A stretch of 64,000 nt of DNA from RHKX01 sp046330415 (GCA_046330415.1 JAXLSW010000022.1:1-64000), one strand, 5' to 3'. Numbered from the stretch's first letter, positions 6,822 through 15,906 are shown. Numbers and translations: made by a program. Notes: a model not told the origin generated them from the sequence alone.

Positions 6822-8567
6822 GTGGGACGCGTGGGAAAAGCACCTTTGACCAGACGAGCACCCTCCGACGTCCGGCGCCGGCGCCTGCTGATGCGCGCCG
6901 TTCCGCTTGCCATTCTCGCGACCGGCGCGTTCGCCATCGGCGTCTACGCGGCGAGCGGCTCACCTGAGAAGGACGCTGTCGTCCAGTTCGGCGACGCCTG
7001 GGAACAGGGCGACCTCGATGCGATGTACGCCCAGGTCTCCCCCGCCGCCCAGGACGAGTACGACTTCGACGCCTTCAAGGCCGCCTACGACGAGGCCGCC
7101 CAGACGGCGACCGTCCAGGGCGTCGATGCGGGCGAGACCCGATCGGCGCCGGACCAGGACGGCAAGCAGGTGATAGCGCTGCCGGTGGACGTGCAGACGA
7201 CGGCCTTCGGAACGGTCTCAGGGGAGATCGGGATGCCCGTCAGCGAGGGCAAGATCGACTGGCGGCCGGATCTCGTGTTCCCGGGGCTGACCGAGGGAGC
7301 GAAGCTGACGCGACAGACCCAGTCGGCGCCGCGAGCCCCGATCCTCGCCGCCGATCGCAGCCCGATCGCCGAGGGGCCGGTCGACTCCCGGACCACCGAC
7401 GGCGCCGGCGGGATCATCGCCGGCGAGGTCGGCGAGCCACAGGGCGAGCGCGCCGCCCAGATGCAGGCCGAGGGCTTCCCCGACGACGCCCTCGGCGGCG
7501 TCACCGGCCTCGAGCTCGCCTTCGACAAGACGCTCGCCGGCACGCCCGGCGGCAAGCTGATCGCCAAGGGCCCCGACGGCAAGAAGGTGCTCGTGCAGAC
7601 CAAGCCGATCCCGGGCAAGCCCGTGCGGACCACGCTCGACCCCGACCTGCAGGAGGCGACGACGACCGCCCTCGGCGACACCTACGGCGGCGCCGCGGTT
7701 CTCGACGCCCGCAACGGCAACGTCCTCGCCCTCGCCGGGATCGCGTTCTCGGCCCCCCAGCCGCCCGGCTCCACCTTCAAGATCATCACAGCCGCCGCCT
7801 CCCTCGAGGACGGGATCACCACCCCCGACGAGGAGTTCCCCGTCGTGCAGTCGGCGATCGTCGGTGGCCGCGAGGTGAGCAACGCACACGACGAGCTCTG
7901 CGGAGGCACCCTGGTGCAGAGCTTCGCTCAGTCGTGCAACAGCGTCTTCGCGCCGCTCGGCGAGGAGCTCGGCGGCAAGCGGCTCGTCGATGCTGCCGAG
8001 AAGTTCGGCTTCAACTCCCCGCCGACGCTCTACAACAAGGATTCGCTGCAGCTCATCAAGCCGCTCGAGAGCTCAATCCCCGAGGACCTCACCGACGACA
8101 TGGCAGGGATCAGCGCGATCGGCCAGGGCGAGGTGCTCGCGACGCCGCTTGAGATGGCATCCGTCGCCCAGGCGATCGGCAACAAGGGTGTGCGCTCGCC
8201 GACCTCGATCGTCAAGGACCCGGCGCTGGCCGGCGACTACCCCGACGTCACCGCCGTCTCGCCCGATGTGGCCGCCGACGTCAAGAACATGATGATCGAG
8301 GTGGTCAAGTCGGGAACCGGGATCGCCGCCGCGGTGCCCGGCGTGACCGTGGCCGGGAAGACCGGCACCGCCGAGCTCGGCACGATCAGCGAGGACAGCC
8401 CGGTGGGCGCCGAGGAGCCCGAGCTCGACGTCGACGCCTGGTTCACGGCCTTCGCCCCCGCCGAGAACCCGAAGATCGCGGTCGCCGTGATGGTCGTCAA
8501 GGCCGACGGGGACGGCGGCACGATCGCGGCGCCGATCGCCCAGCAGATCCTGCAGGCGGCTCTGTAG
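6822..8567 (+). CDS. Class B penicillin-binding protein (transpeptidase)
   Basis: A 581-residue DD-transpeptidase that cross-links peptidoglycan outside the membrane. An N-terminal membrane anchor (about residues 25-45) precedes an NTF2-like/MecA_N-type domain (about 50-160), a dimerisation-type region, and the transpeptidase domain. Active-site motifs are the nucleophile STFK (in PPGSTFKI), SCN (in AQSCNSVF) and KTG (in AGKTGTAE). It lacks a glycosyltransferase domain. The extracytoplasmic part has few Cys besides the active-site area. The start may be the first GTG/ATG after the divergent promoter region; an internal ATG near 6891 would shorten the cytoplasmic tail. Confidence 0.9.
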   Translation: MGRVGKAPLTRRAPSDVRRRRLLMRAVPLAILATGAFAIGVYAASGSPEKDAVVQFGDAWEQGDLDAMYAQVSPAAQDEYDFDAFKAAYDEAAQTATVQGVDAGETRSAPDQDGKQVIALPVDVQTTAFGTVSGEIGMPVSEGKIDWRPDLVFPGLTEGAKLTRQTQSAPRAPILAADRSPIAEGPVDSRTTDGAGGIIAGEVGEPQGERAAQMQAEGFPDDALGGVTGLELAFDKTLAGTPGGKLIAKGPDGKKVLVQTKPIPGKPVRTTLDPDLQEATTTALGDTYGGAAVLDARNGNVLALAGIAFSAPQPPGSTFKIITAAASLEDGITTPDEEFPVVQSAIVGGREVSNAHDELCGGTLVQSFAQSCNSVFAPLGEELGGKRLVDAAEKFGFNSPPTLYNKDSLQLIKPLESSIPEDLTDDMAGISAIGQGEVLATPLEMASVAQAIGNKGVRSPTSIVKDPALAGDYPDVTAVSPDVAADVKNMMIEVVKSGTGIAAAVPGVTVAGKTGTAELGTISEDSPVGAEEPELDVDAWFTAFAPAENPKIAVAVMVVKADGDGGTIAAPIAQQILQAAL

Positions 8568-8574
8568 CGCGCGG

Positions 8575-8589
8575 CCGCCTTTCCGGCGG
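8575..8589. terminator. Small hairpin between convergent genes
   Basis: CCGCC and GGCGG pair around a TTTCC loop, between the penicillin-binding protein stop and the end of the convergent small membrane protein gene. The stem is only 5 bp, so this is a weak candidate. Confidence 0.3.
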
Positions 8590-8602
8590 GACCGTGCGCT
8601 CC

Positions 8603-8914
8603 CTACGCCCCGCGGCGGGGGAAGCCGAGCGCGGCGCCGGTGAGAACGCAGACGCCCCCGGCCAGCGCGAGCAGGCCACCCAGCGCATCAGCGCCGAGTG
8701 CCGCCAGAGGAGCCGCGAGCGACAGCACCGCCCCGGCAGCGAGGATCGACCACCAGCCGCCCTCGGGCCCGCGCCCCGCCGGGGCGGCGAGAACGGTGCC
8801 GAGCGCGATCGCCACGAGGCCCGCGATCTCGACTCCGGTCCCGAACAGGCCGGTCATGATCGCGACGGCGCCGACGCCGGCGAGAAGCAGGGATAGCTGC
8901 GTGGCCCTGAGCAT
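8603..8914 (-). CDS. Small hydrophobic membrane protein, unknown function
   Basis: A 103-residue protein with three to four predicted membrane helices (about residues 5-25, 28-47, 55-72 and 76-95), rich in Ala, Gly and Leu with a short basic C-terminus. I recognise no family. Third-position GC is high in this frame and it sits in a tight convergent/tandem arrangement with real genes, which supports it being coding. It precedes nothing obviously related: the upstream neighbour is a lipoprotein read in the same direction 25 bp away, so the two may be co-transcribed. Confidence 0.6.
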   Translation of the reverse strand: MLRATQLSLLLAGVGAVAIMTGLFGTGVEIAGLVAIALGTVLAAPAGRGPEGGWWSILAAGAVLSLAAPLAALGADALGGLLALAGGVCVLTGAALGFPRRGA

Positions 8915-8939
8915 CTCCGGGGCCCCACCGGCTCCCGGA

Positions 8940-9479
8940 CTAGAGGTCGAGCTCGACCTCGCCCGACTCGCCGTCGTAGTTGACCTCGAGCTTGAGCGGG
9001 CGGTTCTCGGTCGAGATCTCCTCGATCGGGAAGAGGATCAGCGAGCCCTCGATCGGGCCCTCGCGAGCGGGGGTGTCGAGGCCGGGAACCGTGCCGTCAG
9101 CCGGGATCGGCGTGCCGGGCTCGAGCGCGAAGTCGTTGTCGACCCGGACCTGCGGGTACTCGTTCTCGCGCGTGTCGATGATCGTGAAGGGATAGGGGAC
9201 TTCGGAGTCCTCGTCACCGACGTTGTTGATCTGCATGAACACGCCGAGGTACTGCTCGCCGTCCTTGAGCGGGGGCGCGCCCTCGAGGTAGGCGGAGTCC
9301 TCCTCCGAGTACGGGTTCAGGAAGCGGGTGATCTGGACGTCGAACTCGAGATCGCCCAGGTGCAGGACCTCGGCCTCGCTGACCTCGGTCTCGTGCTCGT
9401 CGTTGCCGCATCCGGCCACGAAGGCGGCGGCGATGACCGCGAGGAGCAGGAGCGCGAATGTGGTGATCCGGTGGCGCAT
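8940..9479 (-). CDS. Secreted lipoprotein, DUF4352-like
   Basis: A 179-residue protein with a signal peptide and a lipobox FVAGC, giving a mature N-terminal Cys near residue 24. The mature part has the layout of DUF4352-type immunoglobulin-like extracellular domains: a hydrophobic strand YLGVFMQINNVGD followed by YPFTIIDTREN and an acidic C-terminus ending in GEVELDL. Those domains are found in many actinobacterial lipoproteins with no known activity. It is divergent from the glycine-rich secreted protein gene, with an AT-rich CTATAGATA stretch between them that may contain promoter elements. Confidence 0.72.
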   Translation of the reverse strand: MRHRITTFALLLLAVIAAAFVAGCGNDEHETEVSEAEVLHLGDLEFDVQITRFLNPYSEEDSAYLEGAPPLKDGEQYLGVFMQINNVGDEDSEVPYPFTIIDTRENEYPQVRVDNDFALEPGTPIPADGTVPGLDTPAREGPIEGSLILFPIEEISTENRPLKLEVNYDGESGEVELDL

Positions 9480-9602
9480 CGGCGGTGGCGGAGTCTATAG
9501 ATACGTGGGCGGAATTCCGGGTGCGGTCAGGCGTGGCGGGGAGGCGGACGCGCCGGTCCGCGCCGTCCCTTAGGGTCAGCACGTGCTCGGGGAGATGGAA
9601 GC

Positions 9603-11351
9603 GTGAGGTCGCCACTGCCGCTGGCGCTGGCCGCGGTCGCTGTGCTGGCCGCCCTCGCGCCTTCGGCGCAGGCGGCAACCGACAGCCAGACGTTCTCCTC
9701 CACCGGCTCCGAGCAGTTCTTCACGATCCCCGCCGGGGTGAGCGAGCTCAACGTCGTCGCGGTCGGCGGCAAGGGGGGCGGCGGAGGCTTCGGTGCGCGG
9801 GTCGAGGCGCATCTCGACGTCACGCCCGGCCGCACCCTCTGCGTGATGGTCGGCGGCAACGGCGACCGGATCGGCACCGGCGGCGGTGGCTTCAACGGTG
9901 GCGGTGGTAGCGGTGGAGCCGACTTCGCAACCCCCCTGCCGGCCGGCGGTGGCGGCGGCGCGACCGACCTCCGGGGAGCGCCCGGCGGCGTCTGCGGCTC
10001 ACTCAGCTCCAGGCTGATCGTCGCGGGCGGCGGCGGCGGGGTCGGCATGGCCAGCTCCACGGCCTACGCGGGCGGCGACGCCGGCCTGCCCGGTCAGAAC
10101 AGCCCGTCCACCGGAGGCGGCGGCGCAGGCACCGCATTCGGCGGGGGTGCTGCGGGCACGGGCATCAACCCCGGAGGGGCCGGGTCCCTGGGAAGCGGGG
10201 GCGCGGGCGGTCAGGGCGGCATCTTCGCCGGCGGCGGGGGCGGTGGCGGTGGCTACTTCGGCGGGGGCGGTGGTGGTGGCAACTTCATCGACGGAGCCGG
10301 TGGCGGGGGCGGCTCCAGCTTCCTCGGATTCGCCTCCGGCTTCGCGACCGTCGACTCGACCGGAGTCCCGCAGATGGAGATCAGCTGGGACCTGCCCGAG
10401 ATCGACGTCATCCCGGCATCGCTGGGCTTCGGCGAGCAGCTCGTCTCGACGCCGAGCTCCACGAGGGAGGTGAAGATCGCCAACGAGGGCGCCGGCGCCC
10501 TCGTTGTGGATGGCCTCACCGTCAGCGGGGCGAACGCGAGCGACTTCAGCGTCGCGGGCTCCTCCTGCGACGGCAGCATCGCCACGGGCGACGCCTGCAC
10601 AGTCGACGTTGCGTTCACTCCCTCGGCGACGGGCTCTCGCGCGGCGTCGCTCGAGATCTCCAGCAACGATGCGGCGAGCCCGTCGCTCGTCCCGCTCAGC
10701 GGGACCGGGATCCAGCCGGCGATCGCGGTCACCCCCGCGACCGTCGCCTTCGGCGAGCAGCTCGTCTCGAGCATCGGCGCCTCCCGCTCGCTCACCGTCA
10801 CCAACTCCGGGAGCGGGTCGCTGAACGTCGGCCGCGCGGTCATCTCAGGCGCCGCCGCTGACGACTACCTCGTCAACGACTCGGGTTGCAGCGGCGGGGT
10901 CGCCCCCGGCGGCGAGTGCACGATCACCGTCCGCTTCGCTCCCACGGCCAGCGGCGCTCGCGCCGCGACGCTCGAGGTCCGCAGCGACGCCCCCGGCCCT
11001 GCGCCGTCGGTCTCGCTGAGCGGAACCGGCACTGAGGCACCCCCTTCCAACTCCTTCGACATCGGCGTCGCCAAGCTCGACAGGAAGAGGGGAGTTGCGC
11101 GGCTTCCGGTCGAGGTCTCCGGCGGCGGCCTTGTCAGCGCGACGGGATCGAAGGTGAAGGCGGCGAGCGGCACCACCGCGAGCGAGGGGACGGTGATCCT
11201 CCTCCTCGAGCCCAGCGGCAAGACGAAGCGAAAGCTCCGCAAGCGCGGAAGTGCCGACGTCACGGTCACCATCACCTTCGTGCCCGAGGGCGGCACCGCT
11301 CGTAGCCGCCAGACGCGGCTTGAGCTGCGCCGCAAGGTCGCGAAGAGGTAG
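9603..11351 (+). CDS. Secreted glycine-rich protein with two choice-of-anchor D (ASH-like) domains
   Basis: A 582-residue exported protein. It has a signal peptide (residues 1-24), a strand-rich segment, then a Gly-rich region (about 50-245) with many GGGG runs. Two tandem Ig-like repeats follow (about 262-365 and 366-470), each opening with a variant of PASLGFGEQLVS and ending in PLSGTG: the choice-of-anchor D/ASH type. The last 100 residues are a basic beta domain ending LELRRKVAKR, a layout common in extracellular proteins of Solirubrobacterales. No catalytic motif is seen; an adhesive or structural surface role is inferred. Confidence 0.8.
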   Translation: MRSPLPLALAAVAVLAALAPSAQAATDSQTFSSTGSEQFFTIPAGVSELNVVAVGGKGGGGGFGARVEAHLDVTPGRTLCVMVGGNGDRIGTGGGGFNGGGGSGGADFATPLPAGGGGGATDLRGAPGGVCGSLSSRLIVAGGGGGVGMASSTAYAGGDAGLPGQNSPSTGGGGAGTAFGGGAAGTGINPGGAGSLGSGGAGGQGGIFAGGGGGGGGYFGGGGGGGNFIDGAGGGGGSSFLGFASGFATVDSTGVPQMEISWDLPEIDVIPASLGFGEQLVSTPSSTREVKIANEGAGALVVDGLTVSGANASDFSVAGSSCDGSIATGDACTVDVAFTPSATGSRAASLEISSNDAASPSLVPLSGTGIQPAIAVTPATVAFGEQLVSSIGASRSLTVTNSGSGSLNVGRAVISGAAADDYLVNDSGCSGGVAPGGECTITVRFAPTASGARAATLEVRSDAPGPAPSVSLSGTGTEAPPSNSFDIGVAKLDRKRGVARLPVEVSGGGLVSATGSKVKAASGTTASEGTVILLLEPSGKTKRKLRKRGSADVTVTITFVPEGGTARSRQTRLELRRKVAKR

Positions 11352-11368
11352 CGCCGCCACGGCGGCGC
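11351..11368. terminator. Perfect 18-bp hairpin between convergent genes
   Basis: GCGCCGCC-AC-GGCGGCGC starts at the last base of the upstream stop codon and ends 3 bp before the stop of the convergent SRPBCC gene. Its position fits a bidirectional terminator, without a T-tract. Confidence 0.55.
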
Positions 11369-11371
11369 CCG

Positions 11372-11866
11372 CTACCAGGGGTGGCTCGCCCCCGCGACCT
11401 GGAGGGGCTCTACCTCCGCGCCGGATTCGACGAGGTCACGGAGCCGCTTGAGCGCCTGCTCCCACTGCCGCTCATACCAACCCGAGCGGTGCATCTTGCT
11501 CTTGAGCTTGTCGATGGGATGAGAGGGCTCGGTCCAGAAGCTCACCGTCACGTCGGTCATGGTGCCGCCGTTGGGGACGAGCTCCCAGGCCGTTCCGACC
11601 GGCATTCGGTCCAGGCGGGAGCCCTTGCCACGCTCGATCAGCAGGTAGGGAGCCTCGATCTCGTCGATGACGGTCTCGATCCAGCCCGGGAACTTCGAGA
11701 GCCGGTAGCGGGCGGCGGCGCCGACGCCGGTCGGATCGACGCGCTGCAGGCGATAGGGATCCTGGAAGTGGTCGCAGAAGCTCGGGCGCTTGGCGAGGTC
11801 GCTGACGATCGCGAAGACCCGCTCACGCGGGGCATCGATGGTGATCTCGGCGCTGACTGGGCCCAT
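11372..11866 (-). CDS. SRPBCC (START-like) family protein
   Basis: A 164-residue protein of the polyketide cyclase/dehydrase-like SRPBCC fold, a hydrophobic ligand-binding helix-grip domain. It opens with the typical SAEITIDAPRERVFAIVSDL and continues with a strand pattern and a long C-terminal helix (EQALKRLRDLVESG). Ligand and function are not deducible. ATG at 11866 (MGPVSAEI) places the domain at the very N-terminus as in relatives; the longer frame upstream adds a low-complexity Arg-rich stretch and is not preferred. Confidence 0.78.
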   Translation of the reverse strand: MGPVSAEITIDAPRERVFAIVSDLAKRPSFCDHFQDPYRLQRVDPTGVGAAARYRLSKFPGWIETVIDEIEAPYLLIERGKGSRLDRMPVGTAWELVPNGGTMTDVTVSFWTEPSHPIDKLKSKMHRSGWYERQWEQALKRLRDLVESGAEVEPLQVAGASHPW

Positions 11867-11928
11867 GCGAGCGAGTCTATCCGTGGCGGGCGCGCAGGAG
11901 ACGCCGCGGCGGGGCCGAATCGGTCTCC

Positions 11929-12234
11929 ATGGAGCACGGCTCGATTGACGCACCCCGTCCGCCGCTGATGCGAGAGGGCGACCCGGGCGGACCCCCCGCC
12001 GCGGCGCCCGAACCGCAGCCGCAACGGCCGATCGACGGCGTCGTGCGCTGCGCCTCCTGCCACCGCTACCCGCTCGTCGGCGAGCAGGTGACCCGCCACG
12101 TGGGTCGCCGGGGCGAGGAATGGGCGTGTGAGACGTGCGAGCGCGAGGGTCGCGGCCGCCGTCTCGGCGAGGTCACCGGCGGTGATCGGGTCCGCTCCCT
12201 GAGCGGCGCCGCCAACGTTCACCGCGCCCTCTAG
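11929..12234 (+). CDS. Small zinc-ribbon-like protein, unknown function
   Basis: A 101-residue protein with a Pro-rich N-terminus and two CxxC pairs (RCASCHR and ACETCER) 29 residues apart, the spacing of a treble-clef or zinc-ribbon. No enzyme motif is present. It lies between a divergent SRPBCC gene and the ParA gene, 101 bp upstream of the latter. A metal-binding nucleic-acid or protein-interaction role is possible but unproven. Confidence 0.6.
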   Translation: MEHGSIDAPRPPLMREGDPGGPPAAAPEPQPQRPIDGVVRCASCHRYPLVGEQVTRHVGRRGEEWACETCEREGRGRRLGEVTGGDRVRSLSGAANVHRAL

Positions 12235-12335
12235 CGCGCTTCGCCGCGGGGTCGCCGGGCGGCCCCGAGCGTGGCGAATACACTCGCCGGAATGCGAGAC
12301 GCTGAGATCCGCTCGAGTTGCTGCCGGGGGCCGCG

Positions 12336-13148
12336 ATGGCGGTGACGATCGCGGTGCTGTCCCAGAAGGGCGGGACCGGTAAGACGACGACGGTGCGCTC
12401 CCTCCACGACGTGCTCGAGCGCGTCGGGCTCGACGTGCTCTCGATCGACGCCGATCCGCAGGGGAACCTCTCCGACTACTTCGACGTCGACCCGACCGCG
12501 CAGCCGACACTCGGCGAGGTGCTCGCCGGGCATGCCCGCGCCGGCGACGCGGTACACGGGCAGGTGATCCCGGCGAACCTCGGGCTGGCCGAGGCAGAGC
12601 TCGTGCTGGCCGGCAAGATCGGCCGCGAGGTGACGCTGCGCAACGCGCTGCGTGACGTCAAGCGCCGCCACGACGTGATCCTCATCGACTGCCCGCCGAC
12701 GCTCGGCCTGCTCACGGTCAACGCCCTCGTCGCCGCAACCCACGCCCTGCTCTCGACGCAGGCGCAGCACTTCTCCCTGCAGGGCGTCGAGCAGGCGATG
12801 CAAATCTTCGACCTCGCCCGCGACACCCTCAACCCCGAGCTCGAGCTGCTCGGCGTGCTGCTCAACATCGCCAACATGCGCACGCGTCACGCGCGCGAGA
12901 CGATGGCTGCCCTGCAGGAGCGCTTCCCCGGGAAGGTCTTCGACACCGTGATCCGCCAATCGATCGCCTACGCCGAATCGGCCGAGCGGGCGCGCCCGAT
13001 CCTCGACTACCGGGCCGAGCGCGGCGCCGACTACATCGACCTGGCCGCCGAGGTCCTCGACCGGCTCGGGATGGCGGAGCGCGCCTCGCGGCTGGACGAG
13101 GTCCGGCGGGAGACGCTCCCGCCGCGGCTGCTCGAAGCGACCGGCTAG
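12336..13148 (+). CDS. ParA/Soj-family ATPase
   Basis: A 270-residue deviant Walker A ATPase. The P-loop is KGGTGKTT (residues 10-17), followed by DADPQGNLSDY, and Walker B is VILIDCPPTLGLL. These proteins bind DNA or membrane as ATP dimers and position chromosomes, plasmids or protein complexes. No parB or parS-like site is adjacent, so this may be an orphan ParA rather than the chromosomal segregation protein. I chose ATG at 12336 because a G-rich ribosome site (CCGGGGG) precedes it and the P-loop then sits at the expected distance from the N-terminus; TTG at 12318 is the alternative. Confidence 0.87.
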   Translation: MAVTIAVLSQKGGTGKTTTVRSLHDVLERVGLDVLSIDADPQGNLSDYFDVDPTAQPTLGEVLAGHARAGDAVHGQVIPANLGLAEAELVLAGKIGREVTLRNALRDVKRRHDVILIDCPPTLGLLTVNALVAATHALLSTQAQHFSLQGVEQAMQIFDLARDTLNPELELLGVLLNIANMRTRHARETMAALQERFPGKVFDTVIRQSIAYAESAERARPILDYRAERGADYIDLAAEVLDRLGMAERASRLDEVRRETLPPRLLEATG

Positions 13149-13156
13149 CTCGCACT

Positions 13157-13205
13157 GGCGCTGAGCGTATCGACCCACCCCTGGCAGGGCAATACGCGTC
13201 GCAGG
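13157..13205 (+). repeat. 49-bp palindromic element, family 3, copy 2 (degenerate left arm)
   Basis: The right arm CGCGTCGCAGG is identical to copy 1. The left arm (GGCGCTGAGCG region) is degenerate, and an inner CCCT-GGC-AGGG stem is kept. It lies in the 174-bp non-coding gap between the ParA stop and the convergent ABC permease stop; I see nothing else in that gap. Confidence 0.5.
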
Positions 13206-13322
13206 TGCGCTGCGACGGTGCCAGGCATGTAGAACGGCCGGCAGCCGCTTTGCGATTCGGTGCGGCGCCCGTGGCCCCGGCGAGCGCCGCGCGGTCGCAC
13301 CTGCCGAGGTCCGCCCGGCGCG

Positions 13323-14111
13323 CTAGCCGCCGGCCGCCTCGGCGCGGCGCATGCCGCGCACCGCCCAGACCCCGAAGACCAGGATCATCACCGCGGCGGC
13401 CACGTAGGCCTCCCCCGTCTGCTCCCAGCTTCCCGCGATCAATGTCCGCGCCGCTTCGACGACCGGCGTCACCGGGTTGTACTCCGAGACCGTGTGGATC
13501 CAGGAGACGAGCAGCTCCTGCGGCACGTAGACGGGCGCCAGGAAGAGGATCAGGAAGACCGGGGTCTGCATCAGCGGACCCGCCTGGATCGTCCGGAACC
13601 GCAACGCGACGCCCGCCGCCCAGAGCCCCGCGGCGAGGTTCACCATCAGCGCCAGCAGGATCAGGCCGCCGAGCTCGAACGCGTCGCTTGAGACCTGCAT
13701 TCCCGAGAGCATCGCGATCCCGAACAGCATCAGGCCGACCACGAACGCCCTGAACAGGGCCGAGAGCAGGTAGCCGACGACGAGCGCCATCCGGTTCGGC
13801 GCCGCCAGCATCAAGCGCCGGCCGAAGCCGGACTCGAAGTCGCGGGCGATCCCGAAGCCGGTGAAGACGCCGCCGAAGGCCGCGGCCTGCAGGAGCACGA
13901 AGGCGAACTCGAACGCGGTGTAGCCGTTGGCGTAGTCGAAGCCCGGTGCCTGGTCGATGCGCGACAGCCCTCCCGCGAACGCGGCGAAGAAGAAGAGCGG
14001 GAAGACCAGCGTCGGCAGGAGCAGCGAGGGGTTCGTCAGGTAGTTGTGGACGCTGCGCCAGGCGACCGCGAACGCGACCTCGGCGAAGCGGCGGGGGCCG
14101 GTGCTGCTCAC
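13323..14111 (-). CDS. ABC-2 type transporter permease
   Basis: A 262-residue membrane protein with six predicted helices, of the DrrB/ABC-2 permease family that exports drugs, lipids or polysaccharides. Typical features are the N-terminal amphipathic segment before a first helix (LLLPTLVFPLFFFAAFAGG), the central GFGIARDFESG cytoplasmic loop and the C-terminal SEYNPVTPVVEAAR motif. The GTG start overlaps the stop codon of the upstream permease (GTGA), so the three-gene ABC cluster is translationally coupled. A longer frame extends upstream but overlaps the other permease and is not real. Confidence 0.85.
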   Translation of the reverse strand: MSSTGPRRFAEVAFAVAWRSVHNYLTNPSLLLPTLVFPLFFFAAFAGGLSRIDQAPGFDYANGYTAFEFAFVLLQAAAFGGVFTGFGIARDFESGFGRRLMLAAPNRMALVVGYLLSALFRAFVVGLMLFGIAMLSGMQVSSDAFELGGLILLALMVNLAAGLWAAGVALRFRTIQAGPLMQTPVFLILFLAPVYVPQELLVSWIHTVSEYNPVTPVVEAARTLIAGSWEQTGEAYVAAAVMILVFGVWAVRGMRRAEAAGG

Positions 14112-14884
14112 CCGCGCACCAGCCTCGAGCGCAGGGCGGAGGAGGCGGCGGTCAGGAAGACGACCGAGATCAGCGCCGCGAAGCCGAAGGCGAGCGCCAG
14201 CGCCTCGGCATCCCAGCCGGTGACGAAGAGGCTGCGGATCCCCTCGATCAGGTAGGAGACCGGGTTGATCGTCGCGACGGTCTTGAACCAGCCCGCGCCC
14301 AGCAGCTCGCGCGGCAGCGATGCCGAGCTGAAGAAGAGGAAGACGAAGAAGACCGGGAAGAGCGACTGCATCGCCTCGCTGTTGCCGACCCGCAGCGCGG
14401 AGAAGGTCCCCACGCAGCCGAAGGCGAACGAGATCGACAGCGAGAGCAGCAGGAGCACCGGCACGCCCCAGATCCCCGCGGCGAAGTTCGCGCCCGCGGC
14501 GAGGCCGACGGTCAGGTAGACGACGGCCTGCACGAGCCCGACGGCGAGCGCGCCGCCGAGCATCCCCGCCATCAGCGCGCCGCCGGGGATAGGGGTCAGT
14601 GCGAGCCTGTTCATCAGTCCGCCCTCGATGTCGGTGGCGACGTCGGTCCCCATGTTGAGCAGCGCGAAGATCGCGCCCTGGATGAACGGGAACGCGAGGA
14701 TGAAAGTCAGGTACGAGTCGGTCGGGAAGCCGGGGATGTCGGTGGCGGCGTCGAGCCCACCGGCGTTGACGGCGAGCAGGAAGAGCGGGAAGACGAGGCT
14801 CGGGATGACCGCGGCCGGCTGGCGCAGCGAGCGCAGGAAGGAGCGCCTCGCGACCTCGAAGGTCTGATCGAACGCGGACGGCAT
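14108..14884 (-). CDS. ABC-2 type transporter permease
   Basis: A 258-residue paralogue of the downstream permease, with six membrane helices, the loop NMGTDVATDIEGGLMNRL and the C-terminal ATINPVSYLIEGIRSL motif of DrrB-like permeases. Its ATG overlaps the stop codon of the ATPase gene (ATGA). With two different permeases and one ATPase the exporter is probably a heterodimer in the membrane. Confidence 0.86.
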   Translation of the reverse strand: MPSAFDQTFEVARRSFLRSLRQPAAVIPSLVFPLFLLAVNAGGLDAATDIPGFPTDSYLTFILAFPFIQGAIFALLNMGTDVATDIEGGLMNRLALTPIPGGALMAGMLGGALAVGLVQAVVYLTVGLAAGANFAAGIWGVPVLLLLSLSISFAFGCVGTFSALRVGNSEAMQSLFPVFFVFLFFSSASLPRELLGAGWFKTVATINPVSYLIEGIRSLFVTGWDAEALALAFGFAALISVVFLTAASSALRSRLVRG

Positions 14885-15906
14885 CAGGAGCCCTGCGCCG
14901 GCGCCTGTGCGGCCGCCTCGTGCTCGCCGGTGTCCTCGCCGGCGCCCTCGAGCTTGCGCCCGGTCTTGTCGAGGAAGACGTCGTCGAGGGTCGGCGAGTG
15001 GACCTGCAGATCGGCGAGCTCGATCCCGGCGCGGTCGAGCTCCCTGACGACACCCGCCAAACCGCCCGCGTCGGCGTTGAGGCGGACGGAGACCGCGCCA
15101 TCGTCGCCGAAGCCGTCGCTCGGCTCCCCGAGCCCGCACAGGAGCCCGTAGAGCTGCTCGTGGCGATCGCGCTCGAGCGGCACCGCGACGACGGTGGACT
15201 GGCCGATCTCGGCCTTGAGATCGGCGGGAGTGCCCTCGGCGACGATCGTGCCGTGGTCGATGATCCCGACGCGATCGGCGAGCTGGTCGGCCTCCTCGAG
15301 GTACTGAGTGGTGAGGAAGACCGTCATTCCCTCCTCCGCGGAGAGGCGCTCGACCTCCTCCCAGAGCGAGGTGCGCGACTGCGGGTCGAGGCCGGTAGTC
15401 GGCTCGTCGAGGAAGAGGATGCGGGGCCGGTGGACGAGGGCGAGCGCCAGGTCGAGGCGGCGGCGCATCCCCCCGGAGTAGCCGCCGACCCGGCGATCAG
15501 CGGCATCGGCGAGGCCGACGCGCTCGATCAGCTCGTCGCCGCGAGCCTGGCGCTCCGGCTTCGGGACCCCCTGCAGCGCCGTCTGCAGCCGCATGTGCTC
15601 GCGAGCCGTCAGACGCGGGTCGAGCGCGACCTCCTGCAGGGCGGCGCCGATCACCCGGCGCACCTCGGAGCCCTGACTGGAGATGTCGAAGCCGCCGACG
15701 CGGGCCGTCCCGCCCGTCGCGGGTAGCAGCGTCGTCAGCATCAGGACAGCCGTCGACTTGCCCGCCCCGTTGGGCCCGAGGAACCCGTAGATCTCGCCGG
15801 TATCCACGTACAGGTCGATCGCGTCGACCGCGAGCGGACCTTTCTTGAACTGCTTGGTGAGACCCTCGACCTCGATCGCCCGGTCGCCGGAGGTGGGTGC
15901 ATGCAT
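14884..15906 (-). CDS. ABC transporter ATP-binding protein, DrrA type
   Basis: A 340-residue ATPase with Walker A GPNGAGKST, Q-loop, signature YSGGMRRRLDLALAL, Walker B ILFLDEPTTGLD and the switch His in LTTQYLEEADQ. A C-terminal extension after residue 230 is typical of the DrrA daunorubicin-resistance type. It energises the two permeases encoded directly downstream. The substrate is unknown; related systems export glycolipids, antibiotics or wall precursors. It follows homoserine kinase by 50 bp, so it may have its own promoter. Confidence 0.9.
   Translation of the reverse strand: MHAPTSGDRAIEVEGLTKQFKKGPLAVDAIDLYVDTGEIYGFLGPNGAGKSTAVLMLTTLLPATGGTARVGGFDISSQGSEVRRVIGAALQEVALDPRLTAREHMRLQTALQGVPKPERQARGDELIERVGLADAADRRVGGYSGGMRRRLDLALALVHRPRILFLDEPTTGLDPQSRTSLWEEVERLSAEEGMTVFLTTQYLEEADQLADRVGIIDHGTIVAEGTPADLKAEIGQSTVVAVPLERDRHEQLYGLLCGLGEPSDGFGDDGAVSVRLNADAGGLAGVVRELDRAGIELADLQVHSPTLDDVFLDKTGRKLEGAGEDTGEHEAAAQAPAQGS

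Noticed and set aside
12336..13148. Chromosome-partition locus or plasmid origin at the ParA gene.
   Set aside because: No parB gene, parS-like palindrome or replication gene adjoins it, so only an orphan ParA can be supported.
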